From Caldifarciminota bacterium (GTDB taxonomy: Bacteria > Hydrothermota > E44-bin80): DNA of 15,693 nucleotides. The first letter of the stretch is position 1. Each line of letters begins with the position of its first letter. Below the pieces are notes generated by a model. That model had not been told where the DNA came from and ran no database searches. It saw only the letters and a program-made list of their open reading frames with translations. Position numbers and translations under genes: made by a program. The stretch is taken from assembly GCA_023127905.1 (NCBI GenBank), contig JAGMEZ010000144.1:1-15693 (forward strand), given 5' to 3'. Positions 1 to 7,751 of this stretch are shown here, one piece after another.

Positions 1-417
1 AATTCTGACATTTGTATTTTCAACCACTTTTTTTATTCCCATTCCCATAGAGAGATGACATGGTAATGCAGAAGCATTCTCAGAAAGTAATATATCGATC
101 TTGTTGGAAATTATCCATTTAAAAATATAAACAGCAAGCCTGTTAGAGGAATATTCAAGATAATCAAGAAGTTCATTAAGGTCTTCCTTTCTCGGAAGAA
201 AAAATGCTCTTTTTTGTTCCCATTCACACTCAGGTGAAAAGAAGGAAAGCATCGGAACAAGTGTTTCATTTTCAGATTCTATAGTATGTCTTGTAAATCG
301 TCCCGACATAATAAATATTCTGTATCCCATTTTTTTGAGAATCTCTATCCATTTTTCAGTTTCAAGCGCAACTCCATCAACATCACCAATCCTGCCAATA
401 ATAATGCCAATATTTAT
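1..417 (-). CDS. GT4-like glycosyltransferase, N-terminal part (truncated by window edge)
   Basis: The minus-strand frame is open from the stop at 436-438 to the window edge; 139 codons are visible. It starts with a Rossmann-type strand (INIGIIIGRIGDVDG) and continues with DGVALETEKWIEILKKMGYRI, split here by its residues D14-G15 through W23 and L27. This matches the N-terminal domain of family 4 glycosyltransferases (DGVSLETEKW...LGH). A later segment, LLSENASALPCHLSMGMGI, matches their 'ENALxIPxxxPLGxA' region. Such enzymes transfer a sugar from a nucleotide-sugar donor in the cytoplasm; donor and acceptor cannot be told because the C-terminal donor domain is outside the window. The natural start is an ATA at 417-415, six bases after a strong AGGGGG ribosome binding site. 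The first in-frame ATG is at 330-328, which would remove 29 conserved residues. Family assignment is recognition from motifs; moderate to good certainty. Confidence 0.72.
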   Translation of the reverse strand, partial: MNIGIIIGRIGDVDGVALETEKWIEILKKMGYRIFIMSGRFTRHTIESENETLVPMLSFFSPECEWEQKRAFFLPRKEDLNELLDYLEYSSNRLAVYIFKWIISNKIDILLSENASALPCHLSMGMGIKKVVENTNVRI

Positions 418-423
418 AGTGGG

Positions 424-429
424 CCCCCT
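424..429 (-). promoter_or_regulatory. Ribosome binding site AGGGGG pointing at an ATA start
   Basis: On the minus strand AGGGGG is followed by six bases (cccact) and then ATA at 417-415, exactly where homologues would begin with ATG. No ATG, GTG or TTG lies in frame between the upstream stop (438-436) and this point. This decides the start of the partial glycosyltransferase. Confidence 0.5.
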
Positions 430-457
430 GAATACTTAATTATCCTGAATTTTGCAA

Positions 458-484
458 GTTTAATTGTTATCATTCACATTAAAC
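458..484. repeat. Inverted repeat upstream of the glycosyltransferase (possible operator)
   Basis: GTTTAAT (458-464) and ATTAAAC (478-484) are perfect 7-base inverted arms around a 13-base spacer. It lies 29 bases upstream of the glycosyltransferase ribosome binding site, where a dimeric regulator could bind. No regulator gene is adjacent, and an AT-rich 7-mer pair can arise by chance. Confidence 0.25.
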
Positions 485-590
485 AACTGGCTTTTTGGGT
501 GTTTTGTCTCGGAATGTGAAAAACTTTCTTGCATTTTATTCTGTTGTATTATAGTTTTACCACAACATTTATGAGAGTCTGTAGAACTAA

Positions 591-627
591 TTTGGGGGAA
601 ACCCCTCTTAAGAAAGGATCCCCCAAA
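591..627. repeat. Palindromic element with 9-bp arms in the 436-864 non-coding stretch
   Basis: TTTGGGGGA (591-599) pairs perfectly with TCCCCCAAA (619-627). The internal part holds CCCCTCTT and AAGAAAGGATCCCCC, which resemble the element at 15635-15675. It looks like a dispersed intergenic palindrome and not a terminator, because no T-run follows either arm. The surrounding stretch 436-864 holds no credible gene; apart from this and the palindromes at 458-484 and 796-819 I see nothing in it. Confidence 0.5.
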
Positions 628-795
628 ACTTATCTATTACTATTATGGTAATACACAATTTAACGATAGATGTCAAGAAATATATTAAACTTGTTAATAA
701 CTTACACAATAAAGTGTGCGTTCTTCAGAAATTTTGCTGTTCTGCGTAGGGGGGTTGATAGGAAGGCCTCAATAAAAGGAGAAACGGGGAAAGGC

Positions 796-819
796 CCACC
801 TGCGCCAAGGCTTCGGTGG
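796..819. repeat. Nested GC-rich palindrome (REP-like hairpin)
   Basis: Outer arms CCACC (796-800) and GGTGG (815-819) enclose inner arms GCC (804-806) and GGC (809-811), with symmetrical three-base internal loops and a two-base centre. The same stem, loop, inner-stem design is typical of intergenic REP-like palindromes seen in candidate-phylum genomes. It stands in a local GC-rich island (about 735-855) within AT-rich DNA, 46 bases past the stop of the minus-strand gene at 865-1491, so it could also end or protect that transcript. Confidence 0.45.
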
Positions 820-864
820 ACAGGCCATTTACTCCAACGGACGACTGGGAAAGATAGTTACGAA

Positions 865-1491
865 TCAATTTTCAATACAATTATTAATATCCACCAGTAA
901 ACTATCTGTCATCCTCTGAATTCCTTTCATATAGTTGTTAATATTATCAAGCGATTCACAATACCAGAAGTATTTTCCCTTAAATTTCTTTGTTTTGATA
1001 TTATAAAATTCTCCTATATTTTTGTCTATATTTGGAATAAGGTATTGATGGATTAATCCGTCAAAATTCTTATTTTCATCTGAAACAAATCGAATAAATG
1101 AATAATATTTAGAAAGTCGAAAAATGAGTTTGACATCAATTATTTCTAAAGCACCAGACTGAAGAGACGCTTCCCATATATCTGTACGGACTCCAATTGC
1201 AAAATGAAACCTCTTTGGTTTTAGCATAGCACCTTTTTCATATTCGTCCATGAAATTTGCGACAATACTATCTAATAATGGGATTGCTTGCCTCATTGCC
1301 TTTGAAGTAAGTGTAAATTCCTCCTTTAATGCTATATAAATCTGTTGTTTTCTATATTCATCCTGTCTTTTATTTCTGATGTTATCTAAGAAAAAAGCAG
1401 CAAAGACCCCAATAAATATAACGAGCAACTCTGCAATAAGCCAAACAAACTTAATACGAAAATTATCTCGATTTTTTGAAAGTTTTTCCAT
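865..1491 (-). CDS. Single-pass membrane protein, DUF6090-like
   Basis: A 208-residue protein of unknown function. After a short basic N-terminus it has one hydrophobic helix at about residues 13-35 (LIAELLVIFIGVFAAFFLDN) followed at once by a charged stretch (RNKRQDEYRKQQ). A soluble domain of about 165 residues follows, with 'SLQSGALEIID' near the middle and aromatic pairs such as KYY. This layout, with a membrane helix of the 'E-I-x-L-V-x-I-G' type and a later 'SSGxLxLI' motif, matches the DUF6090 family, common in Bacteroidetes and relatives. A TTG at 1545 could extend the frame, but that TTG is part of a TTGACA -35 box. The ATG at 1491 follows a modest GGAAGA site and gives the normal family start. 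It is transcribed away from the UvrA-like module. No function can be proposed. Confidence 0.7.
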   Translation of the reverse strand: MEKLSKNRDNFRIKFVWLIAELLVIFIGVFAAFFLDNIRNKRQDEYRKQQIYIALKEEFTLTSKAMRQAIPLLDSIVANFMDEYEKGAMLKPKRFHFAIGVRTDIWEASLQSGALEIIDVKLIFRLSKYYSFIRFVSDENKNFDGLIHQYLIPNIDKNIGEFYNIKTKKFKGKYFWYCESLDNINNYMKGIQRMTDSLLVDINNCIEN

Positions 1492-1517
1492 ATAATTATT
1501 CTTCCATTTACTAATAA

Positions 1518-1545
1518 AGTATAATAAAATATTATATATTGTCAA
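1518..1545 (-). promoter_or_regulatory. Promoter of the DUF6090-like gene
   Basis: On the minus strand TTGACA (1545-1540) and TATACT (1523-1518) are separated by 16 bases, giving a predicted start near 1511 and a leader of about 20 bases before the ATG at 1491. Confidence 0.65.
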
Positions 1546-1682
1546 GAAAAATTCTATCTTTTTTGTAACCTTTATTAAGGATGCGGCTTGGGATGTTTAA
1601 TTTTTATGAATCCTTGGGAATAAAGAATTTGTGGCTTTGATGTCTTACTATTATGATTAAGGGTTGATAAACCTTAAAAATC

Positions 1683-1711
1683 TTGACTTTCCGTTTTAAT
1701 TTATATATAAT
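1683..1711 (+). promoter_or_regulatory. Strong sigma70-type promoter of the UvrA-like module
   Basis: TTGACT (1683-1688) and a perfect TATAAT (1706-1711) are 17 bases apart. Transcription would start near 1718, leaving a leader of about 88 bases that includes the REP-like GGGGTCAGG at 1743-1751. It suggests that the two-gene module has its own promoter and may be expressed constitutively. Confidence 0.7.
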
Positions 1712-1742
1712 ATCTGTAGATTGAAAATTTAGGGACTATTTC

Positions 1743-1751
1743 GGGGTCAGG
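1743..1751 (+). repeat. REP-like remnant, left copy of GGGGTCAGG
   Basis: GGGGTCAGG followed by CGCC lies in the leader of the UvrA-like gene. The same nine bases recur in the same orientation at 7752-7760, just past the second gene. GGGGTCAGG / GGGACAGGTCCC sequences are typical of REP palindromes mobilised by RAYT (IS200/IS605-related) transposases; no transposase gene is in this window. Confidence 0.45.
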
Positions 1752-1805
1752 CGCCTTTTACATTGATAGGCGGTAATATCTTTTGATTAAAGAAAGCAAC
1801 TACTT

Positions 1806-4800
1806 ATGCATATTAAAATCGAAGGTGCAAGTGAACATAATTTAAAGAATATCGATACCGTATTTTCTGATGGTTTGACAGCTGTTACTGGATTATCTGG
1901 CTCTGGTAAAACATCACTCGTTTTCGACACCCTATTTAGTGAGTCACAAAGAAGATTTCGGGAGGTCTTTTCTTTTCACCACTTTACTGAAGATCAACAG
2001 CCAGCCAAGGTAAGAAAGATTACTGGCTTAGGACCAGCGGTTGCCCTTGGTCAGGACCTCTTAAATAGAAATCCTAACTCAATTGTTGCCACTGCTTCCG
2101 GGCTACATCCACTTCTCCGTATTCTATATGCTCGTTTCGGAAAAAGGTTCTGCCATAATTGTGGAGCAGAAGCTGTTATACGTAGCGAAGATCAAATCAT
2201 TGATATAATTGGTAATTTGTCTATCCCTATCCAGTTCAGAGCAATCTTAGTTAAAAAGATACAGGGATCTCATCAAACCTTGCTGCAACAGCTGAATTCT
2301 CTCTATCCTGATCAGCTAATCATTGATAATAAAGTTTTCAAATCCCAATTATTAAAAAAGGGACTTGACCCTGCTGTGACTCATACCATCGAAATACTAT
2401 TGGAAACTATTAATAAGAAACCTGCTATTACCAAACTCCGCGGTTTGCTGCAGAGTGTAAGCGATTTGGATGTTTCTACTATTAACATAGTAACGAAAGA
2501 TTCCACAGAAGAATTCTCACTTGATACGATCTGTAGTGAATGTGGAAAATGGTTGCCAGAACTTAAACCGGTTCATTTTAATACACCATGCTATATTTGT
2601 CATGGCAAGGGATGTGAGCGATGCAAAAACACAGGACTCCATGTATTAGTCGCTCGGGTAGAATGGATGGGATTAACTTTGACTCAATTCTTAGCCAAAA
2701 CTATTGACGAGGCTTATAATTTATTGCAACAATTGTTCAATAAAAAGCAGCTTAATAAAAATGCTCAGCGAACACTTGATACAACAGCTGATAGTAGAAT
2801 TTTGCATGAAATCTTCATTCGTTTAGAATCTATGCATAAGGTAGGGCTTGGCTATATTCAACTTAATCGCCCTTCTCCTACCCTTTCGCGCGGAGAAGCA
2901 CAAAGGCTTAGATTAGCGGTTGCCTTGGTGTGTAAATTAGAGGATATGCTCCATGTTTTGGATGAACCTACCATAGGGCAGCATCCCTCAGATGTGGATA
3001 CTTTAATTCAGAACTTCAGAGATTTACCAGGTCCGGTCATTTTTATCGAACATGATAGAATGGCAGTAGCACAGGCAGATCATTGCCTTGATCTGGGTCC
3101 AGGAGCAGGAAAACATGGTGGTGAAGTGTTATTCTCTGGTACGCCTCAAAAGTTATGGCGACAAAATACGCCTACAGGCAGGTATTTTAGTCAACGTGAA
3201 AAAGTTATCCTACCAGCGAAACTTGCATCAACTCACACTTTTCTAAAATTTTCTAAGGCATATGCCCGTAATCTTCAAAATATTGATGTCTCTATCCCTC
3301 TATCAAGTCTAACTGTAATTACCGGTGTTTCAGGCTCAGGTAAGAGTACATTGATAGAGGAAGTGATCGTCAAAACCCTGCTTAAAAAGCGACCTCAAAA
3401 TTGCCAAGGATTTAAAGGTGACTTTATCAATCCGCTTTTCATTGATCAAAGTCCTATTGGCAGAAATCCAAGATCCAATCCAGCAACCTATACTAAATGT
3501 TCAGACATACTACGTGATTTTTTTGCAGAAAAGACAAAGCTATCTGCCTCCTTCTTTTCTTTTAATCGACCTGAAGGCTCCTGTCCGGTGTGCCAAGGTC
3601 TTGGAGCTCTCGAAGTAAAACTAAAACATCTCCCCAGTATGTGGATTACCTGTTCTGTTTGTGATGGTAAACGCTTTTCTGATGAGGTATTGAATCACAA
3701 AGTATCAATCAATGACCAACAGTTTTCTATTGCGGATGTGTATGAATTGAGTATTGAAGATGTTTATGCCTTATTTGAAAAAGATAACTTGATAGCCAAG
3801 AAGTACAAATTAAATCTACTGCACCAAATGAAAACCCTGATAGATGTAGGTCTTGGTTATTTAACTTTAGGGCAAAAATCCCCTACCCTTTCCGGAGGTG
3901 AAGCCCAGCGTGTCAAATTAGCTAAATCTTTAGGAAAAAGGCATCTTAAAAATAAGTTAATTATCTTAGATGAACCAACAACTGGCTTACATCCTATGGA
4001 TGTCAATGTATTACTAAAGGTTTTATCTGGACTGGTACAAAATGGAGCTTCTATTATAACGGTTGAGCATAATACTGATGTAATTCGTGCTGCTGATTGG
4101 ATTATTGACTTAGGTCCTGGAGCAGGACCTTATGGAGGGAAAGTACTCTATCAGGGAAGGTTAAACAAACTTTTAAGCTGTAAAAACTCACTTACCACCA
4201 AGGTTCTAAAAGAAGAAAATAAACTTAAGCCCACTCATGTCCTTTCAAAAAAATATCAGTCCAAGACTAAGATTACGTTAAAAAATGTCCGCACCCATAA
4301 CCTTAAAAATATCACCGTTGCCTTTGAAAAAGGAAAAATAAACGTGGTCACCGGGGTCTCAGGTTCTGGAAAATCAAGTCTTGTTCATGATGTCCTGGAA
4401 AATGAAGCCAAAAAAAGATTTCTTGAAAGCCTGAGTATGTATGAGCGACAAAATACAAGAGAAAAGCTGGAATCCTCAGCAGACGAAATCAAAGGTTTAG
4501 GACTTGCTGTCAGTATTGGTCATGACAGGAAGATTTATAATGTCCGAGCCACTGTTGGGACAATCACAGGTTTAACCCATCACTTAGCTGTACTCTTTGC
4601 TTTTACAGGAACGCGAAAATGTCCCCAGTGCGGCATTCTGCTTAATCGTGAAGAAAAATGGAGTTGTCCTCAATGTGGATTTACAGATGAACTACCACTG
4701 CCACGCTATTTCTCTCCCAGTAATTATCATGCTGCCTGTATTACTTGTCATGGTATCGGAACTTTAAGAAAACCTAATCCAGGTAAACTTATCACGAGAC

Positions 4801-6725
4801 CCGATTTGCCTTTATGCAGAGGAGCCATGTATTCTCCGGGCTTTTTCCCTAAAGGTTATTTATGCAAACCATTTAATGGCGGTTATGATCTGGTCTGTGG
4901 ATTGGCTAAAGTGTATCACTTTAATCCAGTCTCAACTCCCTGGGCTCAAATGAGCAAAGAAGCTCAAAAAGCCTTTCTCTACGGAACCCAGGAGAAAATT
5001 CAGGTTCACTTTAAAAGTAGAACCGGTCGAGAACGTATTACCTCAATGAAATTCCCAGGGTTTTATAAATGGGTAGGAGACTGGGATCAGGGTGGAACCT
5101 ATACCGATACTGAAATTTGTCCTGCTTGTAAAGGAGCTCGACTTAAACCACAATTTCTGGCTGTTCACGTGCTTGATCGCAATTTTCATGATTATCATGT
5201 GATACCAATCGAAGAATTGTTTAACATCATGAGCGCTCTTAAGCTGACTGACTTTTCTAATGAGTTAGTGAGAGATAATCTAGAAACAGTTATACAGAAA
5301 TTAAAATTTCTTACTCAAGTAGGCATTGGTTATCTGAATTTAGCACGATTAGGACGTACCCTTTCAGTCGGTGAGGTTCAACGGATCCGCATTTCAGCTC
5401 TGCTCAGCAGTGAACTAACAGGGATAACCGTGATTTTAGACGAACCAACGCGAGGTATGCATCCAACAGAGGTCGCAGCCTTAGTAAAAAGTTTCAAAAC
5501 TCTTACCGATATCGGTAATACTTTAGTTATCGTTGAACACGATCCTGAGGTTATTCAAAAAGGTGATATAATTTACGACCTGGGTCCTGGTTCAGGCAAA
5601 AACGGTGGTTTTCTTCAGGCTAAAGGTACCCCAGCAGAAATTAAAAACACACCTACGCTAACAGGTAAATGGCTGAGTGGTAAAATTAGAGCTTTAGCAT
5701 TTGATTCGCGAAAAGAGCCCAAACAGTGGATGAAGATACAGGGTGCTACTGAGAATAATCTTAAAATAAAGAAATTGAAAATTCCTCTTGAAGTACTGAC
5801 AGGAATCTGCGGAGTATCAGGATCTGGTAAGAGTACCCTAATAATCGATACTATTGGTCGGATTTTGGCTCCAAAAAAATACACGACTTCAGTGGCCAGA
5901 GAAGAGATAACGCCAGGCGCGTATAAAAACCTTACCAATGCTCCAGCGAGGACTTTAGTGATTGATCAATCCAAAGCTGGGGTCTATTCACCGATGCGAT
6001 TTATGAATTTAAAATCAATCTTTGAAAAAATCTATGGATCAAGTGAAGCAGTTTTAGCGTCCGGGCTTAATCCTGAGCTATTCTCCAAACGCTGTACTGC
6101 TTGTAAGGGGAGAGGAAAAGTGATCTATGATATGGGTTTTCTACCAGATGTTGGGGTTACATGTACTGTCTGTGAAGGGACAGGTTATCCTCCTGAGATA
6201 TTGGATATCAAAGTTAGAGGACATTCCTTGCCGCAAGTATTTTCATTAAGCGTTGATGAAGTGTACGAATTATGGCAAGATGTGGAATCCGCCTCGCGAC
6301 CTTTAAGAACATTACGAACTGTTGGCCTCGGTTATCTGATCCTTAATCAAGATGCGATATCTGGTGGAGAATCTCAGCGAATGAAAATCGCTTATGAATT
6401 ATGTAAGAAACAAGAATCAGTTTCTACACTTTTCCTTTTAGATGAACCTACTGTCGGACTTCATCTGGAAGATATCTCAAAACTTATTTTAACGCTTAAG
6501 AATCTGGTTAAATTAGGGAATAGTATTATTGTTATCGAACATCATCCCTCATTGTTGGCAGCTTGCGATTACCTAATTGAATTAGGACCTGATGGTGGCC
6601 CGAAAGGTGGTCAGGTAATAGCTGAAGGTCCTCCTGAAAGAATAGCTTCGATGAAAACGCCTATTGCACCTTACATCCTGCTCCAATTGAAAAATAGAAC
6701 AGAGGTGAAAAAACGTGAAAACTGA
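1806..6725 (+). CDS. Tandem (double-length) UvrA-like ABC ATPase
   Basis: This 1639-residue protein is about 1.7 times the usual UvrA length (about 950) and holds four ABC ATPase modules, i.e. two UvrA-like halves joined near residues 795-820. Walker A lysines are K35, K513, K856 and K1342. Signature motifs are LSRGE (360-364), LSGGE (695-699), LSVGE (1186-1190) and ISGGE (1518-1522). Walker B LDE ends at residues 387, 723, 1213 and 1547, with switch histidines at 416, 755, 1245 and 1579. Cys pairs fit UvrA zinc modules: 243/246 with 262/265, 593/596 with 616/619, 954/957 with 978/981, and 1430/1433 with 1453/1456. Half one keeps a UvrB-binding-like region (about 114-241) but lacks the insertion domain. 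Half two has an insertion-domain-like region (about 996-1110) but lacks the UvrB-binding region, because C939/C942 is followed almost at once by C954. UvrA finds DNA damage as a dimer; here the dimer could be one chain. A role in repair, antibiotic resistance or defence is open. The ATG has only a weak purine-rich site upstream; the start is supported by the conserved first strand. Confidence 0.9.
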   Translation: MHIKIEGASEHNLKNIDTVFSDGLTAVTGLSGSGKTSLVFDTLFSESQRRFREVFSFHHFTEDQQPAKVRKITGLGPAVALGQDLLNRNPNSIVATASGLHPLLRILYARFGKRFCHNCGAEAVIRSEDQIIDIIGNLSIPIQFRAILVKKIQGSHQTLLQQLNSLYPDQLIIDNKVFKSQLLKKGLDPAVTHTIEILLETINKKPAITKLRGLLQSVSDLDVSTINIVTKDSTEEFSLDTICSECGKWLPELKPVHFNTPCYICHGKGCERCKNTGLHVLVARVEWMGLTLTQFLAKTIDEAYNLLQQLFNKKQLNKNAQRTLDTTADSRILHEIFIRLESMHKVGLGYIQLNRPSPTLSRGEAQRLRLAVALVCKLEDMLHVLDEPTIGQHPSDVDTLIQNFRDLPGPVIFIEHDRMAVAQADHCLDLGPGAGKHGGEVLFSGTPQKLWRQNTPTGRYFSQREKVILPAKLASTHTFLKFSKAYARNLQNIDVSIPLSSLTVITGVSGSGKSTLIEEVIVKTLLKKRPQNCQGFKGDFINPLFIDQSPIGRNPRSNPATYTKCSDILRDFFAEKTKLSASFFSFNRPEGSCPVCQGLGALEVKLKHLPSMWITCSVCDGKRFSDEVLNHKVSINDQQFSIADVYELSIEDVYALFEKDNLIAKKYKLNLLHQMKTLIDVGLGYLTLGQKSPTLSGGEAQRVKLAKSLGKRHLKNKLIILDEPTTGLHPMDVNVLLKVLSGLVQNGASIITVEHNTDVIRAADWIIDLGPGAGPYGGKVLYQGRLNKLLSCKNSLTTKVLKEENKLKPTHVLSKKYQSKTKITLKNVRTHNLKNITVAFEKGKINVVTGVSGSGKSSLVHDVLENEAKKRFLESLSMYERQNTREKLESSADEIKGLGLAVSIGHDRKIYNVRATVGTITGLTHHLAVLFAFTGTRKCPQCGILLNREEKWSCPQCGFTDELPLPRYFSPSNYHAACITCHGIGTLRKPNPGKLITRPDLPLCRGAMYSPGFFPKGYLCKPFNGGYDLVCGLAKVYHFNPVSTPWAQMSKEAQKAFLYGTQEKIQVHFKSRTGRERITSMKFPGFYKWVGDWDQGGTYTDTEICPACKGARLKPQFLAVHVLDRNFHDYHVIPIEELFNIMSALKLTDFSNELVRDNLETVIQKLKFLTQVGIGYLNLARLGRTLSVGEVQRIRISALLSSELTGITVILDEPTRGMHPTEVAALVKSFKTLTDIGNTLVIVEHDPEVIQKGDIIYDLGPGSGKNGGFLQAKGTPAEIKNTPTLTGKWLSGKIRALAFDSRKEPKQWMKIQGATENNLKIKKLKIPLEVLTGICGVSGSGKSTLIIDTIGRILAPKKYTTSVAREEITPGAYKNLTNAPARTLVIDQSKAGVYSPMRFMNLKSIFEKIYGSSEAVLASGLNPELFSKRCTACKGRGKVIYDMGFLPDVGVTCTVCEGTGYPPEILDIKVRGHSLPQVFSLSVDEVYELWQDVESASRPLRTLRTVGLGYLILNQDAISGGESQRMKIAYELCKKQESVSTLFLLDEPTVGLHLEDISKLILTLKNLVKLGNSIIVIEHHPSLLAACDYLIELGPDGGPKGGQVIAEGPPERIASMKTPIAPYILLQLKNRTEVKKREN

Positions 6726-7749
6726 AACACTGCTCCTTGCTCATCCCTCTCCTATCCTACGCGCTAAAGTATTATGTACCTTTTTTGGCAAGGATGGTAC
6801 CGATCCAGAAGTACAAGAGTTACGTTCTTTATCTCTTAATGATCCTTTAGCAAAGGAGCTATTTTCACTCCAAAAAAGGGATGGCTCCTGGATTATACTT
6901 CACCCTACAGCTATTGCCTCTTCGTGCCCAATAATAATAACAGCAATGGCTTTAGCCCGCCTTGCCTATTTGGGCTTTACTCAAAAAGATAAAGTTGTAC
7001 AGCAAGGAGCTGAGTTTCTCTTTTCAAAACAAAAAAAGGATGGATCGTGGCACCTAACAAGTATAGATTACAATGAAGCCGATAAGGAAAAATATACTTG
7101 GATTCCACTCCAAACAGCTCTTCCTTTGCGAGGACTGGTAGCGTGTGGTTATGCTCAAGATGCCAGATGTGAGAAAGCCTTCCAATGGCTCCTGGATAAA
7201 CGATTAACAGATGGTACCTGGCCGACTGGCTGGGCATCAGGAAATTATGGTTATGTTGCGGGGTATAGAAAAATGCCTCATTCCCGTTGGGGTTGCAGAT
7301 CCAATACAACTGCTGTTTTGATTTGTCTCGCCCTTCACCCCAAAATGAGGAATAGCTCAGAAGCGAAAAGGTCCTTAGATCTGCTTTTAGGAAGAGAAAC
7401 AAAAGATACCCAGAATATCGGTTTTGATCTTGCTCGGTTACTTGGTTACGAAACAGTAAGGGGTTTTATCACCTTCTTTGGTAAATACGACCCTCTGCTT
7501 ACTCTCTGGCTTTGTTCTAAAATCGGAGCAGATCGGGAGGATAAACGAGTTTACTCACTTATTCATTTTATTGAAGAACAGTGCACAGCATCAGGTTTAT
7601 GGCATTATCTTCATAGATCGGAAGCCTCTAAATGGGTCAGTTTTGAGATCATCCGTTGCCTAAGAAATATACCCTTAAAAGGAGACTGGCATCCAATGGA
7701 ACCAAGAACACCTTTCCAAGCATACCCGAAACCTCAAAACCGTTTTTAA
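6715..7749 (+). CDS. QW-repeat (squalene-cyclase/prenyltransferase fold) protein coupled to the UvrA-like ATPase
   Basis: A 344-residue protein with repeated Q-x-x-D-G-S-W motifs: Q53 to W59 and Q106 to W112, then DGTW at 166-169 and a weaker GLW at 294-296. These are QW motifs of the alpha/alpha-toroid fold used by squalene-hopene cyclases and protein prenyltransferase beta subunits. The segment SNTTAVLICLALHP (196-209) sits where class II cyclases have DxDDTA, but the aspartates are missing, so cyclase chemistry is unlikely. No signal peptide or membrane segment is seen; it should be cytoplasmic. Similar toroid proteins have, as I recall, sometimes been mislabelled as nitrogen-fixation proteins. 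The GTG start at 6715 lies inside the preceding gene (11-base overlap), with AGAGGTG a few bases before it, so translation is coupled. Function unknown; the linkage suggests it partners the UvrA-like protein. Confidence 0.82.
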   Translation: MKTETLLLAHPSPILRAKVLCTFFGKDGTDPEVQELRSLSLNDPLAKELFSLQKRDGSWIILHPTAIASSCPIIITAMALARLAYLGFTQKDKVVQQGAEFLFSKQKKDGSWHLTSIDYNEADKEKYTWIPLQTALPLRGLVACGYAQDARCEKAFQWLLDKRLTDGTWPTGWASGNYGYVAGYRKMPHSRWGCRSNTTAVLICLALHPKMRNSSEAKRSLDLLLGRETKDTQNIGFDLARLLGYETVRGFITFFGKYDPLLTLWLCSKIGADREDKRVYSLIHFIEEQCTASGLWHYLHRSEASKWVSFEIIRCLRNIPLKGDWHPMEPRTPFQAYPKPQNRF

Positions 7750-7751
7750 TA

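Noticed and set aside
286-519. Plus-strand open frame of 77 codons
   Set aside because: It lies partly opposite the glycosyltransferase frame, has no family features, and reads as a shadow.
548-553. TATAAT on the minus strand as promoter of the glycosyltransferase
   Set aside because: No acceptable -35 lies 15-19 bases upstream, so the promoter of that gene stays unassigned.
670-900. Plus-strand open frame of 76 codons over the GC-rich island
   Set aside because: No ribosome binding site or recognisable protein; it crosses the nested palindrome and enters the antisense of the DUF6090-like gene.
1492-1545. N-terminal extension of the DUF6090-like gene from a TTG at 1545
   Set aside because: The TTG belongs to a TTGACA -35 box and the extension spans the promoter; the ATG at 1491 gives the normal family start.
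5615-5938. Minus-strand open frame inside the UvrA-like gene (and 6977-7402 inside the QW-repeat gene)
   Set aside because: Antisense shadows of strongly supported genes with no ribosome binding site.
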